Origin: a virus
Direction: 5' to 3' (one strand)
IMG/VR virus record: IMGVR_UViG_3300009120_000072
Location: 1 to 53,294 of that record
Length of the DNA stretch: 53,294 nucleotides
Under the pieces are notes generated by a model. The model was not told the DNA's origin. It did not search any database and saw only the letters and a program-made list of their open reading frames with translations. The position numbers and the translations under genes are program-made. This document shows positions 1-7,513 of this stretch, one piece after another (positions within the stretch are counted from its first letter, which is position 1; each line of letters begins with the position of its first letter).

Positions 1-854
1 TAGTCAGATAACCTTGAGCAGCCCACTCGATAATCAATGAGACAACATCCTTGTTATCCACAGCACCATCAAAAATATATCCGACTTGTGCACTGGAATA
101 ACCGGCGGGCGGATTGAATTCTACTGTTTTTACAAGCAAATCATCCTTGCCGAATCGCAGGTACAGTAGTGCAACAAACACAGCAAATATAACGGCATAT
201 GCCGTCGAAAGGATTGTATAATCGAAAGGTATCGGGAAGCTGAAGAAATCATCCGATACCGGCATCCAAATCGTCAGCGCTTCATAGGGTCCAAGACCGG
301 ATTCCACAGTTCCGAAAATCATGTTTCCTTCTACTGTATAATCAACGCCTTCACTGACAGATGAACCATAGTCCCCGGAGTAAAACTCTTTAGTAAAAGA
401 AGTCACATCCTTTGGAAACAAGATCTTGAACTCGACTCGTTCCATGGGAAGTTGCCATCCATCACCGATCAGGTTGAAGTAGAACAATTGTTTTCTGTCC
501 AGACCCAAATCCCGCGTTTTGATCGTGTACGAATAGGTGAAGCGTTTGGCTCCGGTAAAGTACTCACCTTCGGTTCCGATACGTATGCTCACACCTTCAT
601 AACTGCTCTCAATCAAAGATTCTTCATTGAGTACACTGATGTCAGAAACCGGAAAACGGTAAACACAGGGCATAGATTCCTTGGGAAGGCGTATCAAAGA
701 AAACATCGATGACATGGGTCATTTTATAAATCCCATCTTCCTCAACGACCATTTCAACACTGTGATTGGTGAATCGGTCATAAGCATTTACAGACAGGGC
801 AGAGTTAAATAAAAGGAAAATTGAAACGAAAAGAAGCAAGAAAAGTTTTTTCAT
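1..854 (-). pseudogene. DUF2207 membrane protein, frameshifted, 3' part outside window
   Basis: The gene starts at 854 after a clear AAGGAGG site and encodes a signal peptide or first membrane helix (about residues 1-24), then a typical DUF2207 N-terminus. The first frame stops at 642 soon after the GIY motif. The family sequence continues in another frame from about 670 to position 1, through YRFPVSDISVLNEES, a membrane helix (AVIFAVFVALLYLRF) and NPPAGYSSAQVGYIFDGAV. A one-base gain or two-base loss near 645-672 therefore breaks it. DUF2207 proteins are predicted membrane proteins of unknown role and often lie next to lemA, as here. The break could be a true pseudogene or a sequencing error, because the rest of the frame is well preserved. 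Confidence 0.8.
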
Positions 855-871
855 CCGCTACCTCCTTGGTT

Positions 872-896
872 AAAAAAAGGGACTTATGTCCCTTTT
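872..896 (-). terminator. Rho-independent terminator after lemA
   Basis: On the minus strand a GGGAC/GTCCC stem with an ATAA loop is followed by seven T. It starts a few bases after the lemA stop and ends before the ribosome binding site of the DUF2207 gene, so it may limit read-through between the two. Confidence 0.75.
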
Positions 897-899
897 GAC

Positions 900-1454
900 T
901 CAGAATTGTACTTTAACGTTTTGACGTTGGGTAGCATCTTCTACTTCAAACAACGGACGTTTGATAAATTTGAATAAGTTAGCTACGATATTGTTAGGGA
1001 ATGATTCGACCATCGTGTTGTACTGACGGGTCGTACCATTGTAGAACTTACGGGCATTGGCAATGTCTTCTTCCAATACTTTTAACTGTGCCTGCAAATC
1101 CAAGAATTGAGTATTTGCTTTTAAATCCGGATAGGCTTCCGCAAGTGCAAATAAACGACCTAAGACACCGGCAAATTCACCTTCAGCCTTGGCTTTGTCT
1201 TCGACATTTGAGGCATTAACTGCTTTGTTACGGGCAGAAATGACACGTTCAAGCGTTTCGCTTTCGTGTTTGGCATAACCTTTGACAGTTTCGACCAAAT
1301 TGGGGATCAAGTCATAGCGTTTGACCAAATATACATCCATGGTGGAGAATGCTTCGTCTACTTTATTGCGCCAGGCAATAAATCCGTTGTATGCCGACAT
1401 AAGCCAAAGGCCGATGACGACGACTATGGCTAATAAGCCAAAAAACCATTCCAT
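900..1454 (-). CDS. lemA: LemA family membrane protein
   Basis: This 184-aa protein has an N-terminal membrane helix (about residues 2-22, MEWFFGLLAIVVVIGLW) followed by the LemA helical domain. The family signature is clear: YNGFIAWRNKVDEAFSTMDV, KRYDLIPNLVETVKGYA, ARKFYNG, and FPNNIVANLF. The start at 1454 is preferred over an upstream ATG at 1541 because a GGAGG box lies 8 bases before it and the protein then begins at the membrane helix, as in other LemA proteins. The role of LemA is not settled. It is a membrane protein with a long helical domain, usually next to DUF2207 or TPM-domain genes. Confidence 0.95.
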   Translation of the reverse strand: MEWFFGLLAIVVVIGLWLMSAYNGFIAWRNKVDEAFSTMDVYLVKRYDLIPNLVETVKGYAKHESETLERVISARNKAVNASNVEDKAKAEGEFAGVLGRLFALAEAYPDLKANTQFLDLQAQLKVLEEDIANARKFYNGTTRQYNTMVESFPNNIVANLFKFIKRPLFEVEDATQRQNVKVQF

Positions 1455-1484
1455 ATGTGTACCTCCTGGTATTGATATGAGTAC

Positions 1485-1513
1485 ATTATACACCGTTGTG
1501 TAATAAATCTCAA
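1485..1513 (-). promoter_or_regulatory. Promoter of lemA
   Basis: The minus strand has TTGAGA at 1513-1508, a 17-base spacer, and TATAAT at 1490-1485. It lies 30 bases before the lemA start and diverges from the ssrA promoter. Confidence 0.75.
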
Positions 1514-1534
1514 TTAATGACATGGGGCACATCC

Positions 1535-1563
1535 TTGTCATTTCTGTGCTTTCGTTGTATAAT
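1535..1563 (+). promoter_or_regulatory. Promoter of ssrA
   Basis: TTGTCA, a 17-base spacer and a perfect TATAAT end 12 bases before the predicted 5' end of tmRNA. This is the strongest host promoter in the window. Confidence 0.8.
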
Positions 1564-1575
1564 TCATTTGCAAAC

Positions 1576-1925
1576 GGGGGTGTCTTGGTTTCGACAGGAT
1601 TTCGTTTGATTCAGGGTGCAGTGGTGTGGCTACCTAAAGGCTAAAAAAATAACTGGAAACAGACTTTCTTTCGCTGCTTAATTAGCAACTAACAAGCTAT
1701 CAGCGCGTCCGGTACGGCTTTCCCATTGGGCCATACCCTGACGTCAGAAACGATGGGTAAGTGCAGAGTAGTTCGCTCAGCGAGGCTGCATCGACAATCC
1801 AGTGAGCAAATCAACGCTTGTTTGTCTATTTCTTAAGGGTTGATCAAAAGCAAATAGAATAAACTGTAGACCTCTGAATGTGGGACACTTCTTGGACAGG
1901 AGTTCAATTCTCCTCACCTCCACCA
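1576..1925 (+). ncRNA. ssrA: tmRNA (ssrA)
   Basis: The 5' end carries the tmRNA signature GGGGGTGTCTTGGTTTCGAC and the 3' end the matching T-arm (GGAGTTCAATTCTCC) and a terminal CCA at 1923-1925. The tag frame runs from GCT at 1640 to TAA at 1679-1681 and encodes AKKITGNRLSFAA, with the usual small hydrophobic AA end. tmRNA rescues stalled ribosomes and marks the unfinished protein for proteolysis. Its 3' end is a common prophage target, and here the last 12 bases are part of an attachment site. The mature RNA sequence is kept intact after integration. Confidence 0.95.
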
Positions 1926-3445
1926 ACCTTATCTCTTGTCACTTCCTTTCCAGTGGAAGTGATTTTTCTATTCTTGGCTAGCGGATCAAGTTTGAAATCA
2001 ATTTTGACTTCATCGTCATAGATGAGGATTTTGTCTACTAAAGCTTCAATGATTTCTCTTTTAACGTTATCATCAGCGTCGTTTAGTTTGTCTCGCAAAT
2101 CATACATGAAAAATTTGATCTTCTCAATTTTCAAGTTTTCAAAAGCATCAACATTAATTTGTTTTAATCTTGATTCGTAATGGTCAATCTGTTCCTTCAT
2201 TGAGTTTGTTTTTTCAACGATAGTTTCTTTTGAAATATTTCCTTCCAAATACAAATCAAATAGTTTAGTAACTTGAGACTTTAACAAGTCTCTTTTTTTC
2301 GTTAAATCCTTGATCAAATCCTTATTGATGAAAATAGCCTTATCAGCAATGTTCAAAATCATATTGGCTAGTTCTTCTATTTGCTCGTTGCCTAAAATTT
2401 CATTTTTTATCATATCCAGAACGTAATTTTCAAGTAAATCAGCTCGAATCCGTTTATTTGTGCATCCTGTTTTTCGCTGGCTGGAGTTACAGGCATAGTT
2501 AAAATACTTTGTTTCTCTATCTCTTCCAAGCACATATGAACCACCGACATATGCGGATCCGCAAGATCCACAGAAGAGCCTTCCGGTAAGCAAATATACA
2601 CGAGTGGCATTCTTGCGTGGTTTACTGTTTTCACTCAGCTTTATCTGAACGGAATTCCATAGTTCATCTGATATGATCTTCGGTAATGCTCCTTCAATTT
2701 TTGTTATTTCGTTATCCTTTTTAAAAACTCGATTGCCGGTCTTTTTAGACATACGTTTATTAAAAACATAAGTGCCGATATATTTCTCATTTCGCAATAT
2801 ATCAAAAATACTGTTCTTTCCGAATGTTTTATTTAATTTAGTCTTGAATCCCTGTTCATTTAACGATTTAGCTATTGCACCATAACCATAACCATTTGCA
2901 TACATTTCAAAGATAATACGCACAGATTGCGCTTCTGCAGGGTTTAATGTATAAATCTGATCCACACCAACATCAAAGCCTAAAGGAGGCACACCGCCAT
3001 TGTGTAGCGCTTTGAGAGCGTTCTCGTTCATCCCTTTACGAACTTCACGTGCTAAATTCATAGAATAGTACTCAGCCATGCCTTCCAAGACTGATTCTAG
3101 GATAACTGATTCTGGACTATCATCCAGTTGCTCAAGAACTGATACAATCCGCACGCCATTTTGTTTCAGCTCACGTTTATAAAAAGCGCTATCATATCGA
3201 TTGCGTGCGAATCGATCCAGCTTGTGAACGATTACTGCCTGAAATATCCCGAGCTTTGAATCTTTTATCATTTGAATAAACTGCTCTCTTTTATCAGTTG
3301 TGGCACTCATGGCTTCATCCTGATAGATCCGGACAATGTCAAATCCGTTCTTATCACAATAAAGTTTGATCGCTCTTATTTGCGCATCGATGGATTCCTG
3401 TCGCTGGTTATCGCTAGAAAAACGAGCATATACTGCAACTTTCAT
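1904..3445 (-). CDS. Large serine recombinase (prophage A integrase)
   Basis: This 513-aa protein has the serine resolvase catalytic domain at the N-terminus (YARFSSDNQRQESIDAQ, with the nucleophile serine about residue 10, and HKLDRFARNRYDSAFYKREL at about 115). A recombinase domain (GGVPPLGFDV) follows, then a zinc ribbon (CGSCGS ... C ... C, about residues 290-330) and a C-terminal coiled coil. This is the standard order for phage integrases of this class. The gene follows the exonuclease stop by one base (TAA-t-ATG), so it is probably translated by coupling from the repressor operon. The last codons lie inside tmRNA: the final EEN and the stop come from host DNA. On excision the same frame would continue to 36616 and give about 532 residues. 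Confidence 0.95.
   Translation of the reverse strand: MKVAVYARFSSDNQRQESIDAQIRAIKLYCDKNGFDIVRIYQDEAMSATTDKREQFIQMIKDSKLGIFQAVIVHKLDRFARNRYDSAFYKRELKQNGVRIVSVLEQLDDSPESVILESVLEGMAEYYSMNLAREVRKGMNENALKALHNGGVPPLGFDVGVDQIYTLNPAEAQSVRIIFEMYANGYGYGAIAKSLNEQGFKTKLNKTFGKNSIFDILRNEKYIGTYVFNKRMSKKTGNRVFKKDNEITKIEGALPKIISDELWNSVQIKLSENSKPRKNATRVYLLTGRLFCGSCGSAYVGGSYVLGRDRETKYFNYACNSSQRKTGCTNKRIRADLLENYVLDMIKNEILGNEQIEELANMILNIADKAIFINKDLIKDLTKKRDLLKSQVTKLFDLYLEGNISKETIVEKTNSMKEQIDHYESRLKQINVDAFENLKIEKIKFFMYDLRDKLNDADDNVKREIIEALVDKILIYDDEVKIDFKLDPLAKNRKITSTGKEVTRDKVGGGEEN
1914..1926. other. attL of prophage A (in the ssrA 3' end)
   Basis: The 13-bp TCACCTCCACCAA is repeated exactly at 36683-36695. The bases to the right (1927-1940, ending CTCTTGTC) form the right half of a long palindrome whose left half lies at 36658-36682. 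The integrase reading frame passes leftward through this site and stops in the T-arm of tmRNA. Confidence 0.8.
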
Positions 3446-3446
3446 A

Positions 3447-4547
3447 TTAAGAATCTCGTAGCAAAGTTTTAATATAAAGTATCCAATATTTCATATGGAT
3501 AAAAGCCTCACTTAACTCAGTTATATCGATCCAGTGAACACTTTCCTTTGTTAAAACTTGAATCTGTTTTTTTCCTCTAAGCTTAACTCTTCCAAATTGC
3601 ATCTTGTTAATCTCAAAATTCAAAGTGCCATTCGACATACGTCTAATTTCTATTTCATCAACTATTTTATTCTCTTCTAGTTGCAACATAAGTCTATCGT
3701 AAAATTGTTTTTCTTCATCACTAAACGAGTTCATCAGTTGATTCCTACCATATTCCTTGAGTTCCTTAGTGTTAATGTAAATTTCTTTACAAGATTCAAG
3801 TAATTTATGTGTAGTGTAGCAATCATGAAGTGATCTATGCGAAGAGTAATCTAAACCTAAGTATTTTTTTATAGTTTCGAGTTTATGATTATTAAGGTTT
3901 GGGTAATACTGACGAGCGTAATCAACTGTATCAATTACCGGGAAATTTAGTTCAAAATCATCTGTCAACCCATTTATTGCAGAAACTAAGAACTTCAAAT
4001 CAAATTCTGCATTGTGAGCAACTAACGGTGATTCCCCTATCATAGTTACAACCTTCTGAATTACTTCATAGATTTTGGGTGCTTCAGCTATCATTTCATT
4101 TGTTATTCCAGTAATAGAGATAATCTCATTAGAAATCCTTACTTCTGGGTTAACTAATGTTGAAAACTCTTCAACAATTAAAGAGTTTTTGACTTTAATT
4201 AATGAAACTTCAATAATCCTACTTTTCACTGGTTCAAAACCTGTGGTTTCAAAATCAAGAACGACATATTCATCAGGGAAAAAATCCATATATTTTTGGA
4301 AAGTAAGTCGCTTAGGGAAGAATAAATTGTACCTGTAATTGATTTTACTTCCATCAATTTCATTTGCTACAGTACTTTTAATCCTTGATTTTGATTTATT
4401 TTTTTGTTTAATCAATATACTCACAATAGCAAAAAGAAACACAAAAAGAAATGCAAGAAAGAACTCACCTGCTATCAAGAGACTAACAACAATCAGAAAG
4501 TAAAATAATCTGAAAAGTATAATCATTATTTTTGAAATGGTTTTCAT
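3447..4547 (-). CDS. Membrane-anchored DEDDh 3'-5' exonuclease
   Basis: The 366-aa protein begins with two hydrophobic segments (about residues 7-26 and 29-47), then a basic linker. A DnaQ-type exonuclease domain follows at about 93-255. All DEDDh catalytic residues are visible: D98 and E100 in LDFETTG, D183 in AHNAEFD, and H237 and D242 in HRSLHD. A C-terminal region of about 110 residues matches no family I know. The start overlaps the repressor stop (ATGA) and has an AGGAGG box, so it is made in lysogens with the repressor. Soluble DnaQ proteins proofread or trim DNA. Fixing such a nuclease to the membrane suggests action on DNA entering the cell, but that is inference. Confidence 0.85.
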   Translation of the reverse strand: MKTISKIMIILFRLFYFLIVVSLLIAGEFFLAFLFVFLFAIVSILIKQKNKSKSRIKSTVANEIDGSKINYRYNLFFPKRLTFQKYMDFFPDEYVVLDFETTGFEPVKSRIIEVSLIKVKNSLIVEEFSTLVNPEVRISNEIISITGITNEMIAEAPKIYEVIQKVVTMIGESPLVAHNAEFDLKFLVSAINGLTDDFELNFPVIDTVDYARQYYPNLNNHKLETIKKYLGLDYSSHRSLHDCYTTHKLLESCKEIYINTKELKEYGRNQLMNSFSDEEKQFYDRLMLQLEENKIVDEIEIRRMSNGTLNFEINKMQFGRVKLRGKKQIQVLTKESVHWIDITELSEAFIHMKYWILYIKTLLRDS

Positions 4548-5167
4548 AGAGCCCTCCTTATTTCAACCACTTTTCCAACAATTGTAATAGGCAATAAAGA
4601 CATCTGATCTTTATTATAAAATGTCTTATTAAATAGAGGATTGAGAGGAATCAACGTAATGCCATCATCTTGTATTAATACTTTTTTGCAAGTTGCTTCG
4701 TCTCCGTTTACCTTTACAATAGCAATACTACCGCTATCGACTGAAGATTGCTGTTTTATGATTAGTGTATCACCATCCTCAATACGAGGATTCATAGAAT
4801 CTCCCTTAGCTTTCAAACCAAAGAACTCGCCTTTTTTCGACATCTCAGCGGAGATTTCTTCAAAATCTATAATATTTTCTATAGCACTTATTGGAACGCC
4901 ACAAGGCACTTCACCTAACACAGGGATCTTAATTCCGGTCGAATTTCTAAAAAAACTTTTATCTTCAGTAAGTTCTGATTTGTAAACTCCAAAATAATCA
5001 GCAATCTGCTGAAGCCGATCAATTCTAGGATATTTTCTTCCATTAACCCAATCAGACACTGTCGCTTGGCCAACTTGTAAATCATGAGCAATATCCATTT
5101 GTGTCTTATTATTAATTCTCATATATTTACCTAAGTTTCTAGAAAAAACATCTCTGTTTTCAATCAT
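4544..5167 (-). CDS. CI-like repressor with LexA/S24 peptidase domain
   Basis: The 207-aa protein has an XRE helix-turn-helix (about residues 10-65, TQMDIAHDLQVGQATVSDWVNG) and a C-terminal S24 domain. The catalytic serine is S124 in KGDSM and the lysine is near K161 in EATCKKV. The expected self-cleavage bond is C89-G90 in EVPCG. Such repressors hold the lysogenic state and cleave themselves when RecA is activated, so SOS induction is likely. It is the first gene of a leftward operon with the exonuclease and integrase. Its operators lie in 5198-5272 and again at 5498-5530. Confidence 0.92.
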   Translation of the reverse strand: MIENRDVFSRNLGKYMRINNKTQMDIAHDLQVGQATVSDWVNGRKYPRIDRLQQIADYFGVYKSELTEDKSFFRNSTGIKIPVLGEVPCGVPISAIENIIDFEEISAEMSKKGEFFGLKAKGDSMNPRIEDGDTLIIKQQSSVDSGSIAIVKVNGDEATCKKVLIQDDGITLIPLNPLFNKTFYNKDQMSLLPITIVGKVVEIRRAL

Positions 5168-5197
5168 GCGTTATCACCACCTTAAATATATTATATA

Positions 5198-5277
5198 TTC
5201 CTTTAAGCGAAATAAAAAGCACATTATTAAAATATTATTCACTTTAAAGTTGACAGTATCGCTTTAAGCGATATAAT
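5198..5277. promoter_or_regulatory. Early promoter and repressor operators of prophage A
   Basis: The rightward promoter is TTGACA (5250-5255), 16 bases, TATAAT (5272-5277). The perfect 15-bp palindrome ATCGCTTTAAGCGAT (5258-5272) fills the spacer. A related palindrome, ACTTTAAAGT, covers 5241-5250 and touches the -35 box. A half-matching copy, CCTTTAAGCGAA, lies at 5200-5211 towards the repressor. Repressor binding would block RNA polymerase directly. The leftward promoter is less clear: TATAAT-like sequence lies on the minus strand near 5190-5197. Confidence 0.8.
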
Positions 5278-5296
5278 TTAATCAAGGAGGGTTAAT

Positions 5297-5554
5297 ATGG
5301 CAACATTTACCATTACACTAAAAGCAGCTAGAGTAAACGCACACAAAAATCTTAAGGATGCTGCTCAACATTTGGGAGTCACAAAAAGAACAATATTGAA
5401 TTGGGAAAACGGAACAACTGTTCCAGATCATGATTTGGCAGCGAAGTTAGCAGATTTTTACGAAATTGACATATCATACATTTTTTTTGGTAGGAATATC
5501 GCTAAAAGCGAATCAAATCGCTTAAAGAGGACAAGAAATGATTCGACTGGGTAA
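5297..5554 (+). CDS. Cro-like XRE helix-turn-helix regulator
   Basis: This 85-aa protein has a helix-turn-helix at about residues 14-60 (KNLKDAAQHLGVTKRTILNWENGTT). It is the first gene rightward of the operator region and has a strong AAGGAGG box. The position and size fit a Cro-type lytic regulator that competes for the same operators. Two more copies of the operator motif lie in its last 60 bases (5498-5530). Confidence 0.88.
   Translation: MATFTITLKAARVNAHKNLKDAAQHLGVTKRTILNWENGTTVPDHDLAAKLADFYEIDISYIFFGRNIAKSESNRLKRTRNDSTG
5498..5530. promoter_or_regulatory. Repressor operator copies inside the cro-like gene
   Basis: ATCGCTAAAAGCGAA at 5498-5512 and ATCGCTTAAAGAGG at 5517-5530 match the ATCGCTTTAAGCGAT operator. 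Bound repressor here could act as a roadblock to early transcription. Prophage B has an operator at the same place in its cro-like gene. Confidence 0.6.
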
Positions 5555-5720
5555 AAAATTATACACACCGACACCATTAATGATATGGATTTCAACAATC
5601 ATCTCATTAATTGCCGGTTTCATGTTAGAGGGCGCAACGGCATTAAACCACCTGTTCCTACCAATAAGTCTAGCAGTAGTTTTTGGTTATATAGCATTAA
5701 GCGGCAAACATGATCGTTAG
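5538..5720 (+). CDS. Small two-helix membrane protein
   Basis: The 60-aa product has two hydrophobic segments (about residues 14-30 and 37-54) joined by a short acidic turn, with basic ends. The start overlaps the end of the cro-like gene and has an AGAGGA box. I recognise no family. Small membrane proteins in this position sometimes take part in superinfection exclusion, but nothing in the sequence shows that here. Confidence 0.65.
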   Translation: MIRLGKKLYTPTPLMIWISTIISLIAGFMLEGATALNHLFLPISLAVVFGYIALSGKHDR

Positions 5721-5772
5721 GAAAGAGTGATCGGACTTCAACTCCGGTCATCTATCAAAGAAAGGAACCAAT

Positions 5773-6543
5773 ATGCAAGAACTTCAAGTGTTTCAAAATA
5801 TCGAGTTTGGTAATTTAGGAGTAACAATCAGCAACGGTAAGGAATACTTTCAAGCTACTGATGTTGCAAGAATGTTAGGATATACGAATCCGCATAAAGC
5901 AATTCAAGACCATTGTAAAAGTGTTAAACAAATACGAACTAACGATTCGTTAGGTCGTCAGCAAGAAATAAATTTTATTCCAGAAGGCGATTTGTTCAGG
6001 TTAATTGTAAGATCGAAACTTCCGAGTGCAGAAAAATTCGAACGTTGGGTATTCGATGAAGTTCTTCCAACACTCCGCAAGCATGGCGCTTATCTTACTC
6101 CAGATGTACTGGAAAAAACGCTATCTGATCCTAATTACATCATTGGAATAATTTCGGCACTTGCCGAATCGAAGAAGGAGTTGGCTATGAAAGATCAAGT
6201 CATCGGTGAATTAAAGCCAAAGGCTGATTATCTGGATAGAATTCTGAAATCGAGATCACTTGTTACAATCACTCAAATTGCGAAAGATTACGGAATGTCT
6301 GGAGTTGCAATGAATCGATTGCTTCACGATAAAAAAATCCAATACAAGCTTGGTGATCAATGGCTTCTTTATTCTGAATATCATGACAAAGGTTTTACTT
6401 CCAGCAAGACAATAGTCATTGAAGATGTACCAGGCAGCGAGAAGGTGGTCATGCAGACTTACTGGACTATGAAAGGAAGGCTATTTTTATACAACTTACT
6501 TAAAGAGGATGGAATTATTCCAGTCATTGAAGGGATTGACTAA
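5773..6543 (+). CDS. Phage antirepressor, BRO-N plus KilAC
   Basis: The 256-aa protein has a BRO-N domain (about residues 12-112; QATDVARMLGYTNPHKAIQDHC, LFRLIVRSKLPSAEKFERWVFDEVLPTLR). A linker and a KilAC DNA-binding domain (about 145-253; LVTITQIAKDYGMSGVAMNRLLH) follow. Such two-domain proteins oppose the repressor or regulate early genes. The KilAC half is very close to that of the prophage B protein at 42218, while the BRO-N half is much less alike, which points to domain exchange. Start: AAAGGA box 8 bases before ATG. Confidence 0.9.
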   Translation: MQELQVFQNIEFGNLGVTISNGKEYFQATDVARMLGYTNPHKAIQDHCKSVKQIRTNDSLGRQQEINFIPEGDLFRLIVRSKLPSAEKFERWVFDEVLPTLRKHGAYLTPDVLEKTLSDPNYIIGIISALAESKKELAMKDQVIGELKPKADYLDRILKSRSLVTITQIAKDYGMSGVAMNRLLHDKKIQYKLGDQWLLYSEYHDKGFTSSKTIVIEDVPGSEKVVMQTYWTMKGRLFLYNLLKEDGIIPVIEGID

Positions 6544-6714
6544 ATGAAAAAAACGAAAAAACAAAGATGCAATATCGGCGATCGAAAAGTGACAAGCAAT
6601 ATCGACCATATTTCAATCGATAAAGAAGTTTTGTCTAAAGTGTTATTCCGATTATTCTTGAGATCGTGTGGTGTTGATTATTATGAAGAAATCAGATATC
6701 CCAGCACTTCTTGA
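6544..6714 (+). CDS. Hypothetical 56-aa basic protein
   Basis: An ATG directly follows the antirepressor stop (taaATG) and opens a 56-codon frame rich in Lys and Arg that ends 31 bases inside the recombinase gene. The tight junction suggests translational coupling. No family is recognised, and the short length leaves some doubt that it is translated. Confidence 0.45.
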   Translation: MKKTKKQRCNIGDRKVTSNIDHISIDKEVLSKVLFRLFLRSCGVDYYEEIRYPSTS

Positions 6715-7513
6715 TGAGTTTATCATCGAACTTAAATATCAAGAAAAAGCAGAAAGAACTCTTATGAAGTATCGAGCTGATGTGATTAAGTTCATAGAGT
6801 TTGTTCAGCACGATAATCCAATTAGCAAAGATGATGTTTTGGAATATAAGAAGTTTATCAGCTCCGGCCAGTATAAGCCTAGAAGCATTAATTCCTACAT
6901 TGTGGCATTGAATAAGTTCCTGAAATGGTGTGGTCAAGAAAATCTAAAAGTTAAGAAGTTAAAGATGCAGCAAAGGAATAGCATCGATGACATTATCAGT
7001 TTTAGTGATTATAAGCGACTGCTGCGATTTGCCAAGAAGCTTGGCTATGTAGATATCTTCATGATCATGAAGATTATCGCCACAACTGGCATCCGAATAA
7101 GCGAGTTGAAGTTCTTTACAGTCGAAGGGATTAAATCATTCTACATTCATGTGAGGAACAAAGGCAAAGACAGAGATATTATACTAACGCAAGAATTGGC
7201 AAGAGAGCTGCGCAAGTACTGCCGAGATCACAATATCAAATCTGGCCGGATATTCAATCTTGGCGATGTGGCTATATGGCGAAAGATGAAAAAGATAGCC
7301 GGTGCATCTAGGGTGAATAAAGAGAAGGTACACGCTCACAGCTTTAGGCACTTATTCGCAAAGGAATTTATGGCCGAGTACAATAATGCGCTGGAACTGG
7401 CCGACATTCTCGGTCATAGTTCACTAGAAACAACCAGGATCTACACACGATCGACAAACGAAGAGAAGCGTAAAAAGCTTGAAAAAATGAAAATCAAAGG
7501 AGTTAAAAAATGA
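6683..7513 (+). CDS. XerC/D-like tyrosine recombinase in the early operon
   Basis: The 276-aa protein has an N-terminal SAM-like core-binding domain (residues 1-90) and a tyrosine recombinase catalytic domain. Visible motifs are TGIRISELKF with the first Arg, HSFRHLFA, and LGHSSLETTRIYTR with the nucleophile Tyr. The start at 6683 is chosen because it aligns residue for residue with the start of the prophage B copy at 44189; an upstream GTG at 6668 is possible. It is not next to an attachment site, and the prophage already has a serine integrase. Roles could be dimer resolution, DNA inversion, or excision of a hidden element. Confidence 0.9.
   Translation: MKKSDIPALLDEFIIELKYQEKAERTLMKYRADVIKFIEFVQHDNPISKDDVLEYKKFISSGQYKPRSINSYIVALNKFLKWCGQENLKVKKLKMQQRNSIDDIISFSDYKRLLRFAKKLGYVDIFMIMKIIATTGIRISELKFFTVEGIKSFYIHVRNKGKDRDIILTQELARELRKYCRDHNIKSGRIFNLGDVAIWRKMKKIAGASRVNKEKVHAHSFRHLFAKEFMAEYNNALELADILGHSSLETTRIYTRSTNEEKRKKLEKMKIKGVKK

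Noticed and set aside
452-712. A plus-strand frame opposite the DUF2207 gene
   Set aside because: Antisense to a recognisable family sequence that continues on the minus strand.
1-854. DUF2207 parts considered as two separate genes
   Set aside because: The second part has no start signal and continues the same domain in order, so one broken gene is the better reading.
5721-5772. Imperfect inverted repeat before the antirepressor as a terminator or riboswitch
   Set aside because: The stem is short and mismatched with no T run, and the early operon continues through it.
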